Of a stretch of 64,000 nt of DNA, positions 1 through 8,328 are shown piece after piece (within the stretch, counting starts at the first letter, position 1; every line of letters begins with the position of its first letter). The notes beneath the pieces were generated by a model. The model did not search any database, was not told the origin of the DNA, and saw only the letters and a program-made list of their open reading frames with translations. The stretch lies in the NCBI RefSeq assembly GCF_029223525.1, contig NZ_JARHTQ010000010.1:186001-250000 (forward strand), given 5' to 3'. The position numbers and the translations under genes are program-made. This DNA is from Streptantibioticus ferralitis. Its GTDB lineage: Bacteria; Actinomycetota; Actinomycetes; Streptomycetales; Streptomycetaceae.

Positions 1-83
1 CCGATTCTGGGCGGCGACGAGACCCGCCGGGGCCGCCCGCGCTGGGAACAGGACCCGGGAGCCGGCAAGTGGGTGGCGCCACG

Positions 84-106
84 GTGAGTTGACTTCACCG
101 AGACCG
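84..106. repeat. Left arm of 23-bp perfect inverted repeat flanking the GH43 gene
   Basis: This arm, starting GTGAGTTGACTTCACC, recurs as an exact reverse complement at 1412-1434. The two arms enclose 1.3 kb holding only the GH43 gene and its upstream DNA. No transposase lies between them. Whether they are ends of a mobile unit or a duplicated gene fragment is not decided by the sequence. Confidence 0.8.
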
Positions 107-107
107 A

Positions 108-1157
108 TTAGTACACGTAAGGCCACCCGTTGTTCCACCCCAGGTAATTGATCCCCAGCTCGGGAGTGCCGTTGGCCCGGCCGTCGTAGTAGTGGTAGAT
201 CAGCAGGTCGTGGTTGTCCGCGTCGTCGTGAACAACGGACTGCCCACCTGGGCCGATCACCCAGTTGTCGTGCGTGCCGAGCAGCAGACTGCCGCCGTCT
301 CCGACCAAATTGCGTCCGGCTTGGTCGATGTAGGGGCCGTCGGGTGAGGTCGAGCGGCCGACATGGATGCTGTAGGTGCTGTTGACGCCCTTGCAGCAGT
401 AGTCGAAGGACACGAACAGGTAGTAGTAGCCGTCCTTGTAGTAGACGAAGGGCGCCTCGACCGGGTCGGGCCAGACGTGCAGCCGCTGCGCCAGATGGCG
501 GATCCGGGTGTCCGTGATCGACGGTCTTCCGGTCTGGGGGTCGAGTGCGATCATGTAGATGCCGAGCCTGAACGACCCGAACGTCAGCCACCATTTGCCG
601 TTCTTGTCCACCAGCAGGTTGGGGTCGATGGCGTTGAAGTCAAAACCCGGGTAGGGGGAGGTGAGGATGGGCGCTCCGGTGTCCACCCAGGTGCCGGGCT
701 GTCCGGTGTCACTCGTGGCGAGCCCGATCCCTGAGTTGTTGGAACCGAAACTGGACACCGAGTAGTACATCCAGTACTTGCCGTTGTGGAACGAGACATC
801 CGGTGCCCACACGTCGTTGGAGGAGCTGAACCGGCTCCACCAGGCCGGAACGTGGTCGAAGGCGGGTCCCAGCCGCCTGAAGTTGATCCGGTCGTCGGAT
901 ACCCGGAGTTCGACCTGATTGTGCGTGGAGGCGACCAGGTACTGCCTCCCGACCTTCACCATGGAGGGGTCGTGCACGGACGTGTCCCCGCTGACCGCTC
1001 CCGGCAACGGCCAGGCCTGCACGGCAGCTGCAGCCGGTCTCGTCTGCACGGCAGTCGGCAAGGACATGACCAGTGCCGCGACGGCGACCAGCGCGCGTAC
1101 ACGATGACCGCTTCCCCCACCGGCCCGCTTCCCAAGGCCACCAAACAAGGTGATCAC
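108..1157 (-). CDS. Secreted glycoside hydrolase family 43 protein, arabinan endo-1,5-alpha-L-arabinosidase-like
   Basis: The product resembles GH43 arabinanases, five-bladed propeller enzymes that cleave alpha-1,5-arabinan outside the cell. The three expected acidic residues are visible: Asp in VHDPSMV, Asp in NAIDPNLLVD, and Glu in DPVEAPFVYYKDGYYYL. The N-terminus carries basic residues, then a hydrophobic core (VRALVAVAALVMSL) and Ala-rich cleavage region, so Sec export is likely. I chose the GTG at 1157 because it places the signal peptide near the N-terminus; an ATG at 1271 would add 38 unlikely residues. The SD-like GAGGAAG sits very close to that GTG, so the start is uncertain. The gene stands alone between the 23-bp inverted repeats at 84-106 and 1412-1434. 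The exact substrate is inferred from the family only. Confidence 0.85.
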   Translation of the reverse strand: MITLFGGLGKRAGGGSGHRVRALVAVAALVMSLPTAVQTRPAAAAVQAWPLPGAVSGDTSVHDPSMVKVGRQYLVASTHNQVELRVSDDRINFRRLGPAFDHVPAWWSRFSSSNDVWAPDVSFHNGKYWMYYSVSSFGSNNSGIGLATSDTGQPGTWVDTGAPILTSPYPGFDFNAIDPNLLVDKNGKWWLTFGSFRLGIYMIALDPQTGRPSITDTRIRHLAQRLHVWPDPVEAPFVYYKDGYYYLFVSFDYCCKGVNSTYSIHVGRSTSPDGPYIDQAGRNLVGDGGSLLLGTHDNWVIGPGGQSVVHDDADNHDLLIYHYYDGRANGTPELGINYLGWNNGWPYVY

Positions 1158-1640
1158 CTTCCTCTGCCCTCGTGTCGGGCTCGCCCAAGGATGACCACTG
1201 GGTTCGTTGAGAACCGCATGGCCAATTCCTCCGTTACCGGACCCTGTTGCTCTCCCGGTAGGACACCGCATGCCGTCAACCGCCGACAGGGCTCGGGTAA
1301 GGAATTCACCGGATCGGCGCGCGCATCGGTCGCACGTGCCATTCCGCTTGCTCCCTCTGGCCGAGGCCCCCCGGGGCTCCTCCCGGTATGCGCCCAGGGC
1401 GATGCGCTGAGCGGTCTCGGTGAAGTCAACTCACGGCAATCCACGCGGTCAGCAGGAAGCCTGTCTCGGAACTCGTGGACGGCGCTGCCATGGGCGGAGT
1501 TGTTCACCGGGATTTGCCACGTCAGTTCCCAGCAGCGCCTGGCGACATCCAGGCGGCTGGGGAGATCCGCAAGGATGGGCTGACCCCTTGCGGCCCGACC
1601 GATCGTTCGGTTAGCTTGCGGGGGCAACTGGCCCCGAACG
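1158..1640. other. Non-coding stretch upstream of the GH43 gene
   Basis: About 480 bases contain the likely GH43 promoter region and the right inverted-repeat arm at 1412-1434. I see no reading frame with recognisable protein character, and no clear terminator. Confidence 0.5.
1412..1434. repeat. Right arm of 23-bp perfect inverted repeat flanking the GH43 gene
   Basis: Exact reverse complement of 84-106. The sequences just outside the 23 bp differ (attag on the left, ctcag on the right when oriented alike), so the match ends sharply on that side. Confidence 0.8.
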
Positions 1641-1652
1641 GTGAGTCAGCAG

Positions 1653-1915
1653 ATGACGCAGGCAGACACGGAGCGCACCGAGGAGGGCGACGACCTCCGC
1701 ACCCGGGTCGCCGACGTGCTCCGAAGTCTGGCGCTCGACGAGCAGTTGAAGGCGCAGATACCGACCGACCCGGTGCTCGGCCCGCTTGTCCGGCGCGCAG
1801 CCCGCCGGTACGTGGCGGGCGAGACGGCGTCCGAGGCGTTGACGCGTATCGCCGAGATCAATCGGCGTGGGCATCGCGCCACCGTGGACTACATGGGCGC
1901 GGGAGTACGTCGTGT
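1653..1915 (+). pseudogene. Proline dehydrogenase-like N-terminal remnant
   Basis: The frame encodes VLGPLVRRAARRYVAGETAS, then EALTRIAEINRRGHRATVDYMG. This matches my memory of the start of FAD-dependent proline dehydrogenases (first enzyme of proline catabolism), where a GET motif precedes helices leading to the first strand of the TIM barrel. After the YMG the homology stops: the frame runs through Arg/Val-rich sequence to a stop at 1958, and the remaining roughly 200 residues with the FAD site are missing. ATG 1653 or the upstream GTG 1641 could start it. The next recognisable DNA is a transposase remnant at 2030, so an IS event probably removed the rest. A short ORF of unknown function is the alternative. 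Confidence 0.55.
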
Positions 1916-2029
1916 ACGGCACCGAGTGATGGCTGTACGTCTGCAACCGGATCGCTGAGGAACCCGAGCGGCTCTTCCGCGCCGTTGCCGATGCCGCAGG
2001 CGACTAATGGCTGCTTGGTAACGCTGTGA

Positions 2030-2690
2030 TCAGGTCTGGCTGAGTGCGAGGTTGTGCATGTGAGCGACGCTGCTGGTGGCCCAGAACACGCTGTCGCCCT
2101 TCAGGCGGCAGTCGCGCAGGATCCTCCAGTTCTTCATCCGGGCGAAGTCGCGGTCGACGCGGGCGCATACCCGGCGATGTGCGGTGTTGTGAGCCTCCTT
2201 CCAGCCCGGCAGCCGTTCTCCGGCAGGGCGGCGGTGCGGGATGAGCGTGTTGGTGCCCTGGCAGCCGCCGTCGGCGAGCGCGGTCGCGGCACCGCAGGTG
2301 TCATCGATGCCGGACTCAGTGAAGGCGATGCAGTCGTTGCGGCTGCCGGGCAGCGGGCGGCCGACTGCTGGCACCAGCCGGGTCTCGCCCTTGATCAGCA
2401 CCTGCAGGTTCGACGAGTATCGGTAGTTCTTGCTGGAAGCGGCCAGCGACCGGTCCGGAGTGGGCACCAGGGTGCCGTCGACGATGAGTACCTGGCTGCG
2501 GCCCGGTTTACGGCGGGCCGGGGCCAAGGTCAGCAGCGGACCGTGCCGGCTGACGATCCAGCCAACCACCGCCGGAGAGATACCGAACAGCACGGCCAGC
2601 TGCCATATGGTCAGGTTCGTGCGGCAGCACACCGCCACCAGCAGCACGCAATCCTCCAAGGTCAGCGCCCAGGGCCGGCCAGTCGATCCG
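2030..2690 (-). pseudogene. IS5-family (DDE_Tnp_4) transposase, 5'-truncated
   Basis: The frame shows IVDGTLVPT (first Asp), ATALADGGCQGT (second Asp) and ARVDRDFARMKNWRILRDCR. In related Streptomyces transposases the last motif usually reads RVEHxFARMK, so the catalytic Glu position is Asp here. The frame is open upstream of the first ATG (2659) through GRTGSTGRPWALTLEDCVLL, which is typical family sequence, but no start exists there because the DNA joins YCII-gene sequence near 2690. The element is therefore a truncated, probably inactive insertion that interrupted the YCII gene. Confidence 0.8.
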
Positions 2691-2870
2691 GTGCGACCGC
2701 GGGTCCGCCGACCCGGCGGACAGCTCGCCGGTCCCCTCGAGCCGGGCCGCGATGGCGTGCATGTACTGCACGTGCGCCGAGATCTCCTCCGGCGTCCACT
2801 GGTCCATGGGCACGTCGTTGACCGAAGCCGGAGCGCCGCGGTAGTGCTTGAGCAGCAAGTACTTGGCCAT
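2690..2870 (-). pseudogene. YCII-related protein, truncated by the IS5 remnant
   Basis: From ATG 2870 the frame reads MAKYLLLKHYRGAPASVNDV, then DQWTPEEISAHVQYMHAIAA and RLEGTGEL. This is the standard start of Streptomyces YCII-related proteins (ferredoxin-like fold, often near ECF sigma factors). A good SD, GAGGAG, lies 7-8 bases upstream. After about 55 residues the sequence changes abruptly into the IS5 transposase frame. More than half of the usual 120-140 residues is missing, including the later active-site part. The start and RBS remain intact, so a short fusion peptide could still be made. Confidence 0.75.
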
Positions 2871-3234
2871 CGTGTTTCTCCTCGATGCTGTGCGACCCAT
2901 TTTGGTCGCGTTCACCGCGGGGACGGAGCCGGGCACGGATTCTCGACATCGCCGTCCAAGATTTCTGGGCCCTCGTGGATGAGCCTGGGTGCGCCGTCTC
3001 GCGGTGTCCGGGTCCACGGCGTGGTGCGAGGGCGAGACGGAACCAGGCCTTCCAAGATCAGCAGCCACCAAGCAACTGAATCAAGAGAAGGCCTCGCGTG
3101 CGTCACTGTGCGTGTGGTCCTGGCGCGTCGCGGTGTGCTCGGACCAATGAGTTGTTCGGCGTGGAGGACATGCACGTCCTCGACGTCACCCGCGATCACC
3201 GACCCCGGCCCGCCCAACGGTGTTCTACGTGGTG
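2871..3234. other. Stretch without a recognisable gene
   Basis: Upstream DNA of the broken YCII gene followed by low-information sequence. Short frames on both strands have no recognisable motif or convincing start. Confidence 0.4.
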
Positions 3235-3235
3235 A

Positions 3236-3335
3236 GGCGGACGAGGCGTTTGTAGCAACAGAGTGTCGTTGCGAGGCCGAGAAGGGCCAGGTAGTTACAG
3301 GGGGCGCCTTCGTAGCGTGGTGACGAGCTGCGGTG
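3236..3335 (-). pseudogene. C-terminal scrap of an IS5-type transposase
   Basis: The minus strand encodes SPRYEGAPCNYLALLGLATT followed by LCCYKRLVRLTT and a stop. This resembles the C-termini of Streptomyces IS5-group transposases, where a TRYEK...NYLALL segment ends the protein. Nothing of the catalytic core is present. The identification rests on a single short motif. Confidence 0.45.
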
Positions 3336-3484
3336 GGGCCGCTCGGCGTGCTGAGCGCGGGTGCGGCCCCGTGCCTCGGCGGTGTACCGGTCCATGGGGC
3401 GGCGGTCAGTGCTTCATCTCCCCCTCGTTTCCGTGCCGTGCGACCCCTTCGACCAGCCTTCCGGGTCGACTTCGCCAGCCGGGG

Positions 3485-4206
3485 TTAGGACCGCAGGGCG
3501 CGCAGTGAGCCGGGCGTGCGGCCACCCAGAGCCACTGCGGTGCGCACCAGATGCGCTTGGTCGGCGAACCCGGTTCGTGCGGCGATGTCGGCGGCCGGAT
3601 GAAACGGGATCTGCAGCACGGCCTCACGAAGCCGATGCCAACGGCGCAGCATGGTCAGCGAACCTCCGAGCTGCTGAACGGACAGCTGGCGCAGCCGTCG
3701 TGCTGATATGCCGACCACGCCCGCCAACTCGTTGATGTCGGCATCGGAGTCCAGGAGGTCCAGCACTTGTCGCAGTCGCGGGTCGACCGGCGGCGCGTCC
3801 CCGAGGACTTCGCGCAACGCCCCACGCAGTCTGAGTGGATCCAGCTCTCCACGTGCTGCCGTCTGGAGCCGGCGAACCTGGGCGTGCTCCATGGCGTGGA
3901 CGCACGCCTGCATGGCGGTATCGATCCGGTGCGGGTCGACCCAGAGCGAGGTGAAACCGGCAGGGCAGTGGACCATGCGCCGGATCCGTGGCGCGATCAC
4001 GATCCCGAACGCGGTGGTCACCCTTCCGCGGTGGTCGGTGACCAACAACGGACCGTCCCAGGAGAGCACCAGCTGCCACGCCGGGTTGTGGTGCGCAGCA
4101 GTCGTGTGGCCCGAATCCTGTGTGTAGCGGGCGAACTCGGAGCAGACCGCGGCGGACGACGTATTGCCGTTGCGTTCAAGACGCCAGGACCGGAGTCGAT
4201 CGACCA
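3485..4206 (-). CDS. AraC-family transcriptional regulator
   Basis: The protein is about 240 residues, with an N-terminal effector-like region and a C-terminal double helix-turn-helix. The HTH reads DINELAGVVGISARRLRQLS, then PAADIAARTGFADQAHLVRT, the usual AraC spacing. I chose ATG 4206 because the divergent DoxX-like gene starts at 4214. An ATG at 4273 would add 22 residues and overlap that gene. The two starts are only 7 bases apart, so both transcripts may have very short leaders or overlap. The arrangement suggests control of the neighbour, which is inference. No effector is predictable. Confidence 0.85.
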
Positions 4207-4213
4207 TGCCATC

Positions 4214-4585
4214 ATGTTGCCATTTGCCACTGTGATGCTCGGTGTTCTGCTCGGCGGTACGGGCTTGCTGCACTGGGTTAGGCCTGCCGCCTTCCGTTCT
4301 CTCGTACCGGACTGGATGCCGCTACCCCGCGCCATCATCGCCGCGTCGGGTGCTCTGGAGATCGCTCTGACCGCAGGCTTGTTCCTGCCGTCGGTACGCG
4401 CAGCGGCGGCGATGGGAGCCGGCGCCCTCTTCCTCGCCTATCTGGTCCCTCATGCCGACGCGTTCCGGCGCGTGTCCCGTGCCACAACCTGGTCCGACCG
4501 GCCCATCGGTATCGCCGTTCGGCTCGCCGTCAATCTCGGCTACGCCGGGTGGGCGTTTGCCGTGGGACGTGAGTTCCTTCGTTGA
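4214..4585 (+). CDS. DoxX/MauE-like small integral membrane protein
   Basis: A 123-residue protein with four predicted membrane segments: roughly residues 3-20, 38-58, 62-80 and 98-116. The sequence VMLGVLLGGTGLLHWVRPAA near the N-terminus is typical of DoxX-like proteins, which often have redox-related roles. The ATG at 4214 begins the hydrophobic protein directly; a longer open frame upstream is antisense to the AraC gene. No catalytic residues are recognisable. Its position head-to-head with the AraC regulator suggests shared control. Confidence 0.75.
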   Translation: MLPFATVMLGVLLGGTGLLHWVRPAAFRSLVPDWMPLPRAIIAASGALEIALTAGLFLPSVRAAAAMGAGALFLAYLVPHADAFRRVSRATTWSDRPIGIAVRLAVNLGYAGWAFAVGREFLR

Positions 4586-4900
4586 CCTCCACGGCAACGT
4601 GCTCCGCCACCAGCTAACCGTCCTGGAGCGGCAGTTGCATGGGAGGCGGGTGCGTCTCCCGCCCGAGGAACGGGTATTCCTCACCACGCTGCTCAAGTCA
4701 TTGCCATGCGAGGTGCTTCGACGCCTGCGGCTCCTGGTGCGGCCAGGCACGACCATCTCACTCACCATGTCATCTGCATGGGCTCCTCGGCGGCGACCCG
4801 CGCCATCTCCTGTACGCCCTGCGCGAGTTCGAGAACTTCTACAACGAGCAACGAACTGACAAACCCTTCCAGCGCGAGCAGGTCGACATCGCACCCGCGC
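4586..4900 (+). pseudogene. Integrase-core (IS3/IS481-like) transposase remnant with internal deletion
   Basis: One frame gives LHGNVLRHQLTVLERQLHGR, then LRRLRLLVRPGTT, like the start of Streptomyces rve-type transposases (MLRHQLAVLRRQ). Another frame, from about 4764, gives GGDPRHLLYALREFENFYNE followed by QRTDKPFQ, the typical end (LRHALREFETFYNQHRPHQ). The catalytic D,D,E core between them is gone and the frame changes. It is a collapsed IS copy immediately behind the DoxX stop codon. Confidence 0.65.
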
Positions 4901-4956
4901 AGGTGCGTCCATCAGGCGTGCCCTCGTTCGGCGCGCCTTCACCGAAGGAGCTGGAC

Positions 4957-5133
4957 ATGAACGACACCACCTACACCCCTGCCGCCACCTCGTGGCGCGG
5001 CCGGACGGCAAGGTCGCCACCGAGGACGGCCGCGTGACGGCGTCGCTGTCCATGCCCAAGGCACTGGGCGGCGACAACGGCCCTGGCACCAACCCGGAGC
5101 AGTTGTTCGCCGCCGGCTATGCGGCTTGCTTCA
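4957..5133 (+). pseudogene. ohr: Organic hydroperoxide resistance protein (Ohr/OsmC) N-terminal remnant
   Basis: ATG 4957 has a good SD (GAAGGAG). The first frame gives MNDTTYTPAATSW, then missing bases near 4995 shift the frame. The next frame continues GKVATEDGRVTASLSMPKAL, then TNPEQLFAAGYAACF. This is the classic Ohr start, including the segment that should end in the first peroxidatic Cys (AACF). Homology stops exactly where the octamer tandem repeat begins at 5131, so about two thirds of the protein and the second Cys are gone. Two independent lesions make it a clear pseudogene. Confidence 0.85.
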
Positions 5134-5224
5134 GCGGGTCAGCGGGTCAGCGGGTCAGCGGGTCAGCGGGTCAGCGGGTCAGCGGGTCAGCGGGTCAGCG
5201 GGTCAGCGGGTCAGCGGGTCAGCG
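5131..5224. repeat. Octamer tandem array, TCAGCGGG x 11.75
   Basis: Eleven perfect copies of TCAGCGGG fill 5131-5218 and six bases of a twelfth follow. Because 8 is not a multiple of 3, each frame reads through a 24-nt super-period (SGSAGQRV on the plus strand). The array separates the broken Ohr gene from the 3' end of the DUF3592 gene, whose last codons and TGA stop lie inside it. The perfection suggests recent slippage expansion. Confidence 0.95.
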
Positions 5225-5636
5225 CGATGATCACGAAGACGACGCAGAAAGCTATGATCCCGCCGGAGCAACCCAGGGTCCGCCCCACGCCCAGAGTGGT
5301 CCTGGCGTTGCCCGGGGGGTGGGCCGTCGCTTTCTCAGGGTGCTCGGCGGTGTAGTGCACGGTGGCGAAGGTGCCTTTGCCCCGCGTGGCTGGTCCGCCC
5401 CTCTCGTCGAAGCGCACGGTCCGGCCCTCACGTGTCGTGAACTCGTAGACGTGGTACAGCTGCGGGGTCTCCCCGCTGAACTTCGTGTACGTACGCAGGC
5501 AGCGCGCCTCCGCCGTCAGCCCGCTGTTCCAGGCCCGCTCGACCTCTCTGGAGCGGTGGACCGTCTTGACCGACATGGACAGCGCCTTGGCAATGATCGC
5601 CGCGGGTACCAAGAGCAGCGCAATGTCCATCATCAC
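5211..5636 (-). CDS. DUF3592-like membrane protein
   Basis: A 141-residue protein with an N-terminal hydrophobic segment (MDIALLLVPAAIIAKALS), a central soluble region with YHVYEFTTREGRTVRFDERG, and a C-terminal membrane segment (GGIIAFCVVFVIIALTR). The central part matches the DUF3592 pattern of a beta-rich domain between two membrane helices. Function is unknown. The last residues (ALTR-stop) are encoded by the octamer array, so the natural C-terminus may have been trimmed or replaced by repeat expansion. Confidence 0.7.
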   Translation of the reverse strand: MMMDIALLLVPAAIIAKALSMSVKTVHRSREVERAWNSGLTAEARCLRTYTKFSGETPQLYHVYEFTTREGRTVRFDERGGPATRGKGTFATVHYTAEHPEKATAHPPGNARTTLGVGRTLGCSGGIIAFCVVFVIIALTR

Positions 5637-5777
5637 TGTTCCCCGGCGTCCGACGCGCGCACCCCGCCCTGCCCGTTGCTACGGCGGTGTGCGCAGACGT
5701 TACCGGACCGGCAAGCAGCACGTGATCCGGCGGACGAGGAAGGACTTCCCGATCAGGAAGTCAAGCAGCCGCCGTGA

Positions 5778-6560
5778 CTGGTCAGGGCCACGAAGTCAGC
5801 CGAGCAGGGGGAAGGGCAAATCGGCAATCCCGAGACGGCGGCTGTATGGGCCCCGTTGCTCGCTGAGCTCGACCGCGCCGGTTCGCCACGTGCCGGACTG
5901 GTCTGCCTCTCGCCGCCTGGATTCGGCGCGCCCCTGCCGGCCGGGTTCGGCGCGACGGTCGGCGAATATCGTGACTGGCTGATCGATGCGCTGGAGGACC
6001 TCGGGGAACCCGTCGACCTGGTCGGCCACGACTGGGGCGGCGCACACGTTCTGAATGTCGCCGTCAGTCGGCCGGAGCTGCTGCGTAGTTGGGCGAGCGA
6101 CGTCATCGGGATATTCGACCCGGGCTACGTCTGGCATGAGTCGGCCCAGCGTTGGCAGACCCCCGGAGCCGGAAAAGCCGACGTCGCCGAGCGGTTCGGC
6201 GGGGCCGTCGAGACGCGCGTCAGGTCGCTCGTCGAGCTCGGCATGAGCAGGCCGGTGGCCGAGCGGATCGCCGCGGCACAAGGCGAGACGATGGGCCAGG
6301 CCGTGCTCGCGCTCTACCGCTCCGCCGCGCAGCCGGTGATGGCCGAGCTCGGCCGGTACCTGGAGCATGCGTCGCAGCGGCCTGGCTTGGCGCTCCTTGC
6401 CACCGAGGACCACGTGGTCGGCACCGACCGGCAACGCCGGCGCGCGGCCCGTCGCGCAGGCGCCCGCGTCGAGACCCTGAACGGGCTCGGCCACTGGTGG
6501 ATGACCCAGGACCCCGCGCGTGGCGCCCACGCTCTGACCACGTTCTGGGCGCAGTGCTGA
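5778..6560 (+). pseudogene. Alpha/beta hydrolase, 5'-truncated
   Basis: The frame encodes GNPETAAVWAPLLAELDRAG, then VDLVGHDWGGAHVLN and a C-terminal GLGHWWMTQDP. The GHDWGG elbow carries an Asp nucleophile, as in haloalkane dehalogenases and epoxide hydrolases, and His of GHWW fits the catalytic base. Homologues begin with a strand and an HGNPET oxyanion-hole motif. Here only GNPET survives, preceded by a stop at 5775 and no ATG. TTG at 5856 could start a shortened protein, but it would lack the oxyanion hole. A functional product is therefore doubtful. Confidence 0.65.
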
Positions 6561-7029
6561 CGGGCCGGAGGCAGCAGGCTTCGGCCGCTGGGGCGTCAAG
6601 GCCCTGGCCTCGAACGCTGCGGCATCCGCGCCTGCGAGAAGGCCGGTCCCAGCCGCGGCTGCCCTTGGCGACGGTCTCGGATGCCTTGACGCTCAGGGAG
6701 TCGCCACTGGGCGTCGTCCAACCTGGATTTGCAGGCCACGGGCTGGCGTGGGCCGAGGCCAGGGTGCTCGTGCCGTCCGGGTGCTGCACCGAGGAGGTGG
6801 ACCGGTCAGAGTGATTGCGGTGGATAAGGCCCTTGAGCGACCGGGCACCTGGAGGTTCCCTGCTACCACCTTCCTCTGCACCGGCCACCTGTCATATTCG
6901 GCGCGCCACACGTTGCCATGTCGTCTCCCTCTCCGGCATAGCGGGTTCGGTCGAAGCCGGTGGGCCGGCCGCCGCGGCTTCCACGGCGTTGCCGATCGGC
7001 CCGCTGATCCCGGCGCTCGGGAAGATCCC
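6561..7029. other. Gene-free stretch between hydrolase and IS remnants
   Basis: No reading frame here shows recognisable protein character. A minus-strand phrase SLKGLIHRNHSDR faintly resembles the GLIHHSDRG motif of IS3 transposases, but the surrounding sequence does not support it. Confidence 0.4.
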
Positions 7030-7137
7030 GTTGATGACCTTGCGGTGGCACGTCCATCGCCCGCCCCGTCCGGTCTTCTTCGGCAAGTACGGCCCAAGCC
7101 GGGCCCACTCCCGATCCGGCAGACAACCTCGCCCCAC
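7030..7137 (-). pseudogene. IS5-family transposase N-terminal scrap
   Basis: The minus strand encodes LPDREWARLGPYLPKKTGRG, then GRWTCHRKVINGIF. This is the characteristic opening of IS5/IS1182-like transposases (LTDAQWERLxPLLP...HRxVINGIL). The rest of the gene is absent; the sequence beyond GIF has no family resemblance. Confidence 0.65.
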
Positions 7138-7269
7138 GCCAGCCGGAACGCCGTCAGCACGGCTCGGACACGCGATCCGTCGGACACGCCCACCAACCGC
7201 AACGACCCGGTCGGACCGCCCGACACGGCACCAGCCAGTCAGTCAGTCACTCCTTTGTGTCAGCTCCTC

Positions 7270-8232
7270 TTAGCCGACCCGCACCACGTACTTGCCGCGC
7301 ACCCCACCGGCCTCCAGGGCCCGATGCGCCGCCCCAATGTCCTCCAACGAGAAGACGGTGTCCACCTTCGGGCTCAGCACCCTGTCCGTCACATGCCGGG
7401 CGAGGTCGTCGAAGAGCGTGCGCTTCGGGTTGCCGCTGAAGAAGCGCACACGGCCGCGCCCGTGCACGGTGCTCGCCGCGATGGAACCGACTGAGACCAG
7501 GGGGCGCGACAGGTCGAAGGTGATCGTCACCATCCGGCCGCCGGGTTTCAGCAGGCGCCGGTAGGTGGGCAGTTCGCTGCCCACGGTGTCGAGCACCACG
7601 TCGAACCGGCCCAGTTCGTGCGGTGCGACCGCCCGGTGGTCGACGGCGTGTCGCGCTCCCAGCCCGCGCACGAAGTCGAGGTTCGCGGCGCGTGCGAGAC
7701 CGGTGACCTCGGCGCCACGCGCCCGTCCGAGCTGTACGGCCACGTTGCCGACCCCGCCCGCCGCGCCCCGTACGAGCAGCCGTTCGCCGGGGCGCAGCGC
7801 GGCTATGTCGCGCAGCGCCGTAACGGCGGTGGTGCCCACCGGCAGTGCGGCGGCCTCCACCAGGTCGAGGCCGTCTGGGACGCGGCCTAGCCGGTCGGGC
7901 CGCAACGTCACGTACTCGGCGGCGCTGCCGAACCCCGAGGCGCGGCCCAGCACGCCCCATACCCGGTCGCCGAGCGCGATCCCGGTTGTGCCGGTGCCGA
8001 GGGCGGCGACCTCGCCGGTGAAGTCGAGGCCGACGCGCTGCGGGAACTTCCGGCCGGTCACGAATCGGACCCGGCCGGACCGGGCCGCGAGCTCGCCGCC
8101 ATTCACGCTGAGCGCGCACACACGCACCAGCACCTCCCCTGCCGCCGGTTCGGGGCGCGGCACCCGGCCCACGTACAACACCTCCGGACCGCCGAAGCGG
8201 TCGAACAGTGCGGCTTTCATCGTCCGGTCCAT
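7270..8232 (-). CDS. Zinc-independent MDR-family NAD(P)H quinone oxidoreductase-like protein
   Basis: A 320-residue medium-chain dehydrogenase/reductase. The N-terminal catalytic domain reads MKAALFDRFGGPEVLYVGRV, and the Rossmann domain carries LLVRGAAGGVGNVAVQLGRA, the AAGGVG nucleotide loop of quinone-oxidoreductase-type members. No structural or catalytic zinc Cys cluster is seen. ATG 8232 has GAGG 8-9 bases upstream; ATG 8220 and GTG 8241 are alternatives. It is divergent from the TetR gene at 8329 and probably repressed by it through the palindrome at 8288-8309. The substrate is unknown. Confidence 0.88.
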   Translation of the reverse strand: MDRTMKAALFDRFGGPEVLYVGRVPRPEPAAGEVLVRVCALSVNGGELAARSGRVRFVTGRKFPQRVGLDFTGEVAALGTGTTGIALGDRVWGVLGRASGFGSAAEYVTLRPDRLGRVPDGLDLVEAAALPVGTTAVTALRDIAALRPGERLLVRGAAGGVGNVAVQLGRARGAEVTGLARAANLDFVRGLGARHAVDHRAVAPHELGRFDVVLDTVGSELPTYRRLLKPGGRMVTITFDLSRPLVSVGSIAASTVHGRGRVRFFSGNPKRTLFDDLARHVTDRVLSPKVDTVFSLEDIGAAHRALEAGGVRGKYVVRVG

Positions 8233-8287
8233 CGTCTTCACCTCTGCCAGGGCTGTGCGGGTGTTTCGGCGCCGAGCGTAGGCTGCT

Positions 8288-8309
8288 AACCGGACACCAC
8301 CGTCCAGTT
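8288..8309. promoter_or_regulatory. Palindromic TetR-type operator
   Basis: AACCGGAC-N6-GTCCAGTT, 8-bp arms with one mismatch, lies between the divergent oxidoreductase and TetR genes, about 20 bases before the regulator's GTG. Size and location fit a TetR dimer site controlling both genes. Binding is inferred. Confidence 0.65.
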
Positions 8310-8328
8310 ATGCCGGAGGTGAGAGACA

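Noticed and set aside
5131..5224. Octamer array considered as CRISPR
   Set aside because: Copies are contiguous without spacers and the unit is 8 bp; no cas genes are nearby.
6720..6888. Possible IS3 transposase phrase SLKGLIHRNHSDR
   Set aside because: Only about six residues fit and neighbouring frames give no further IS3 motifs.
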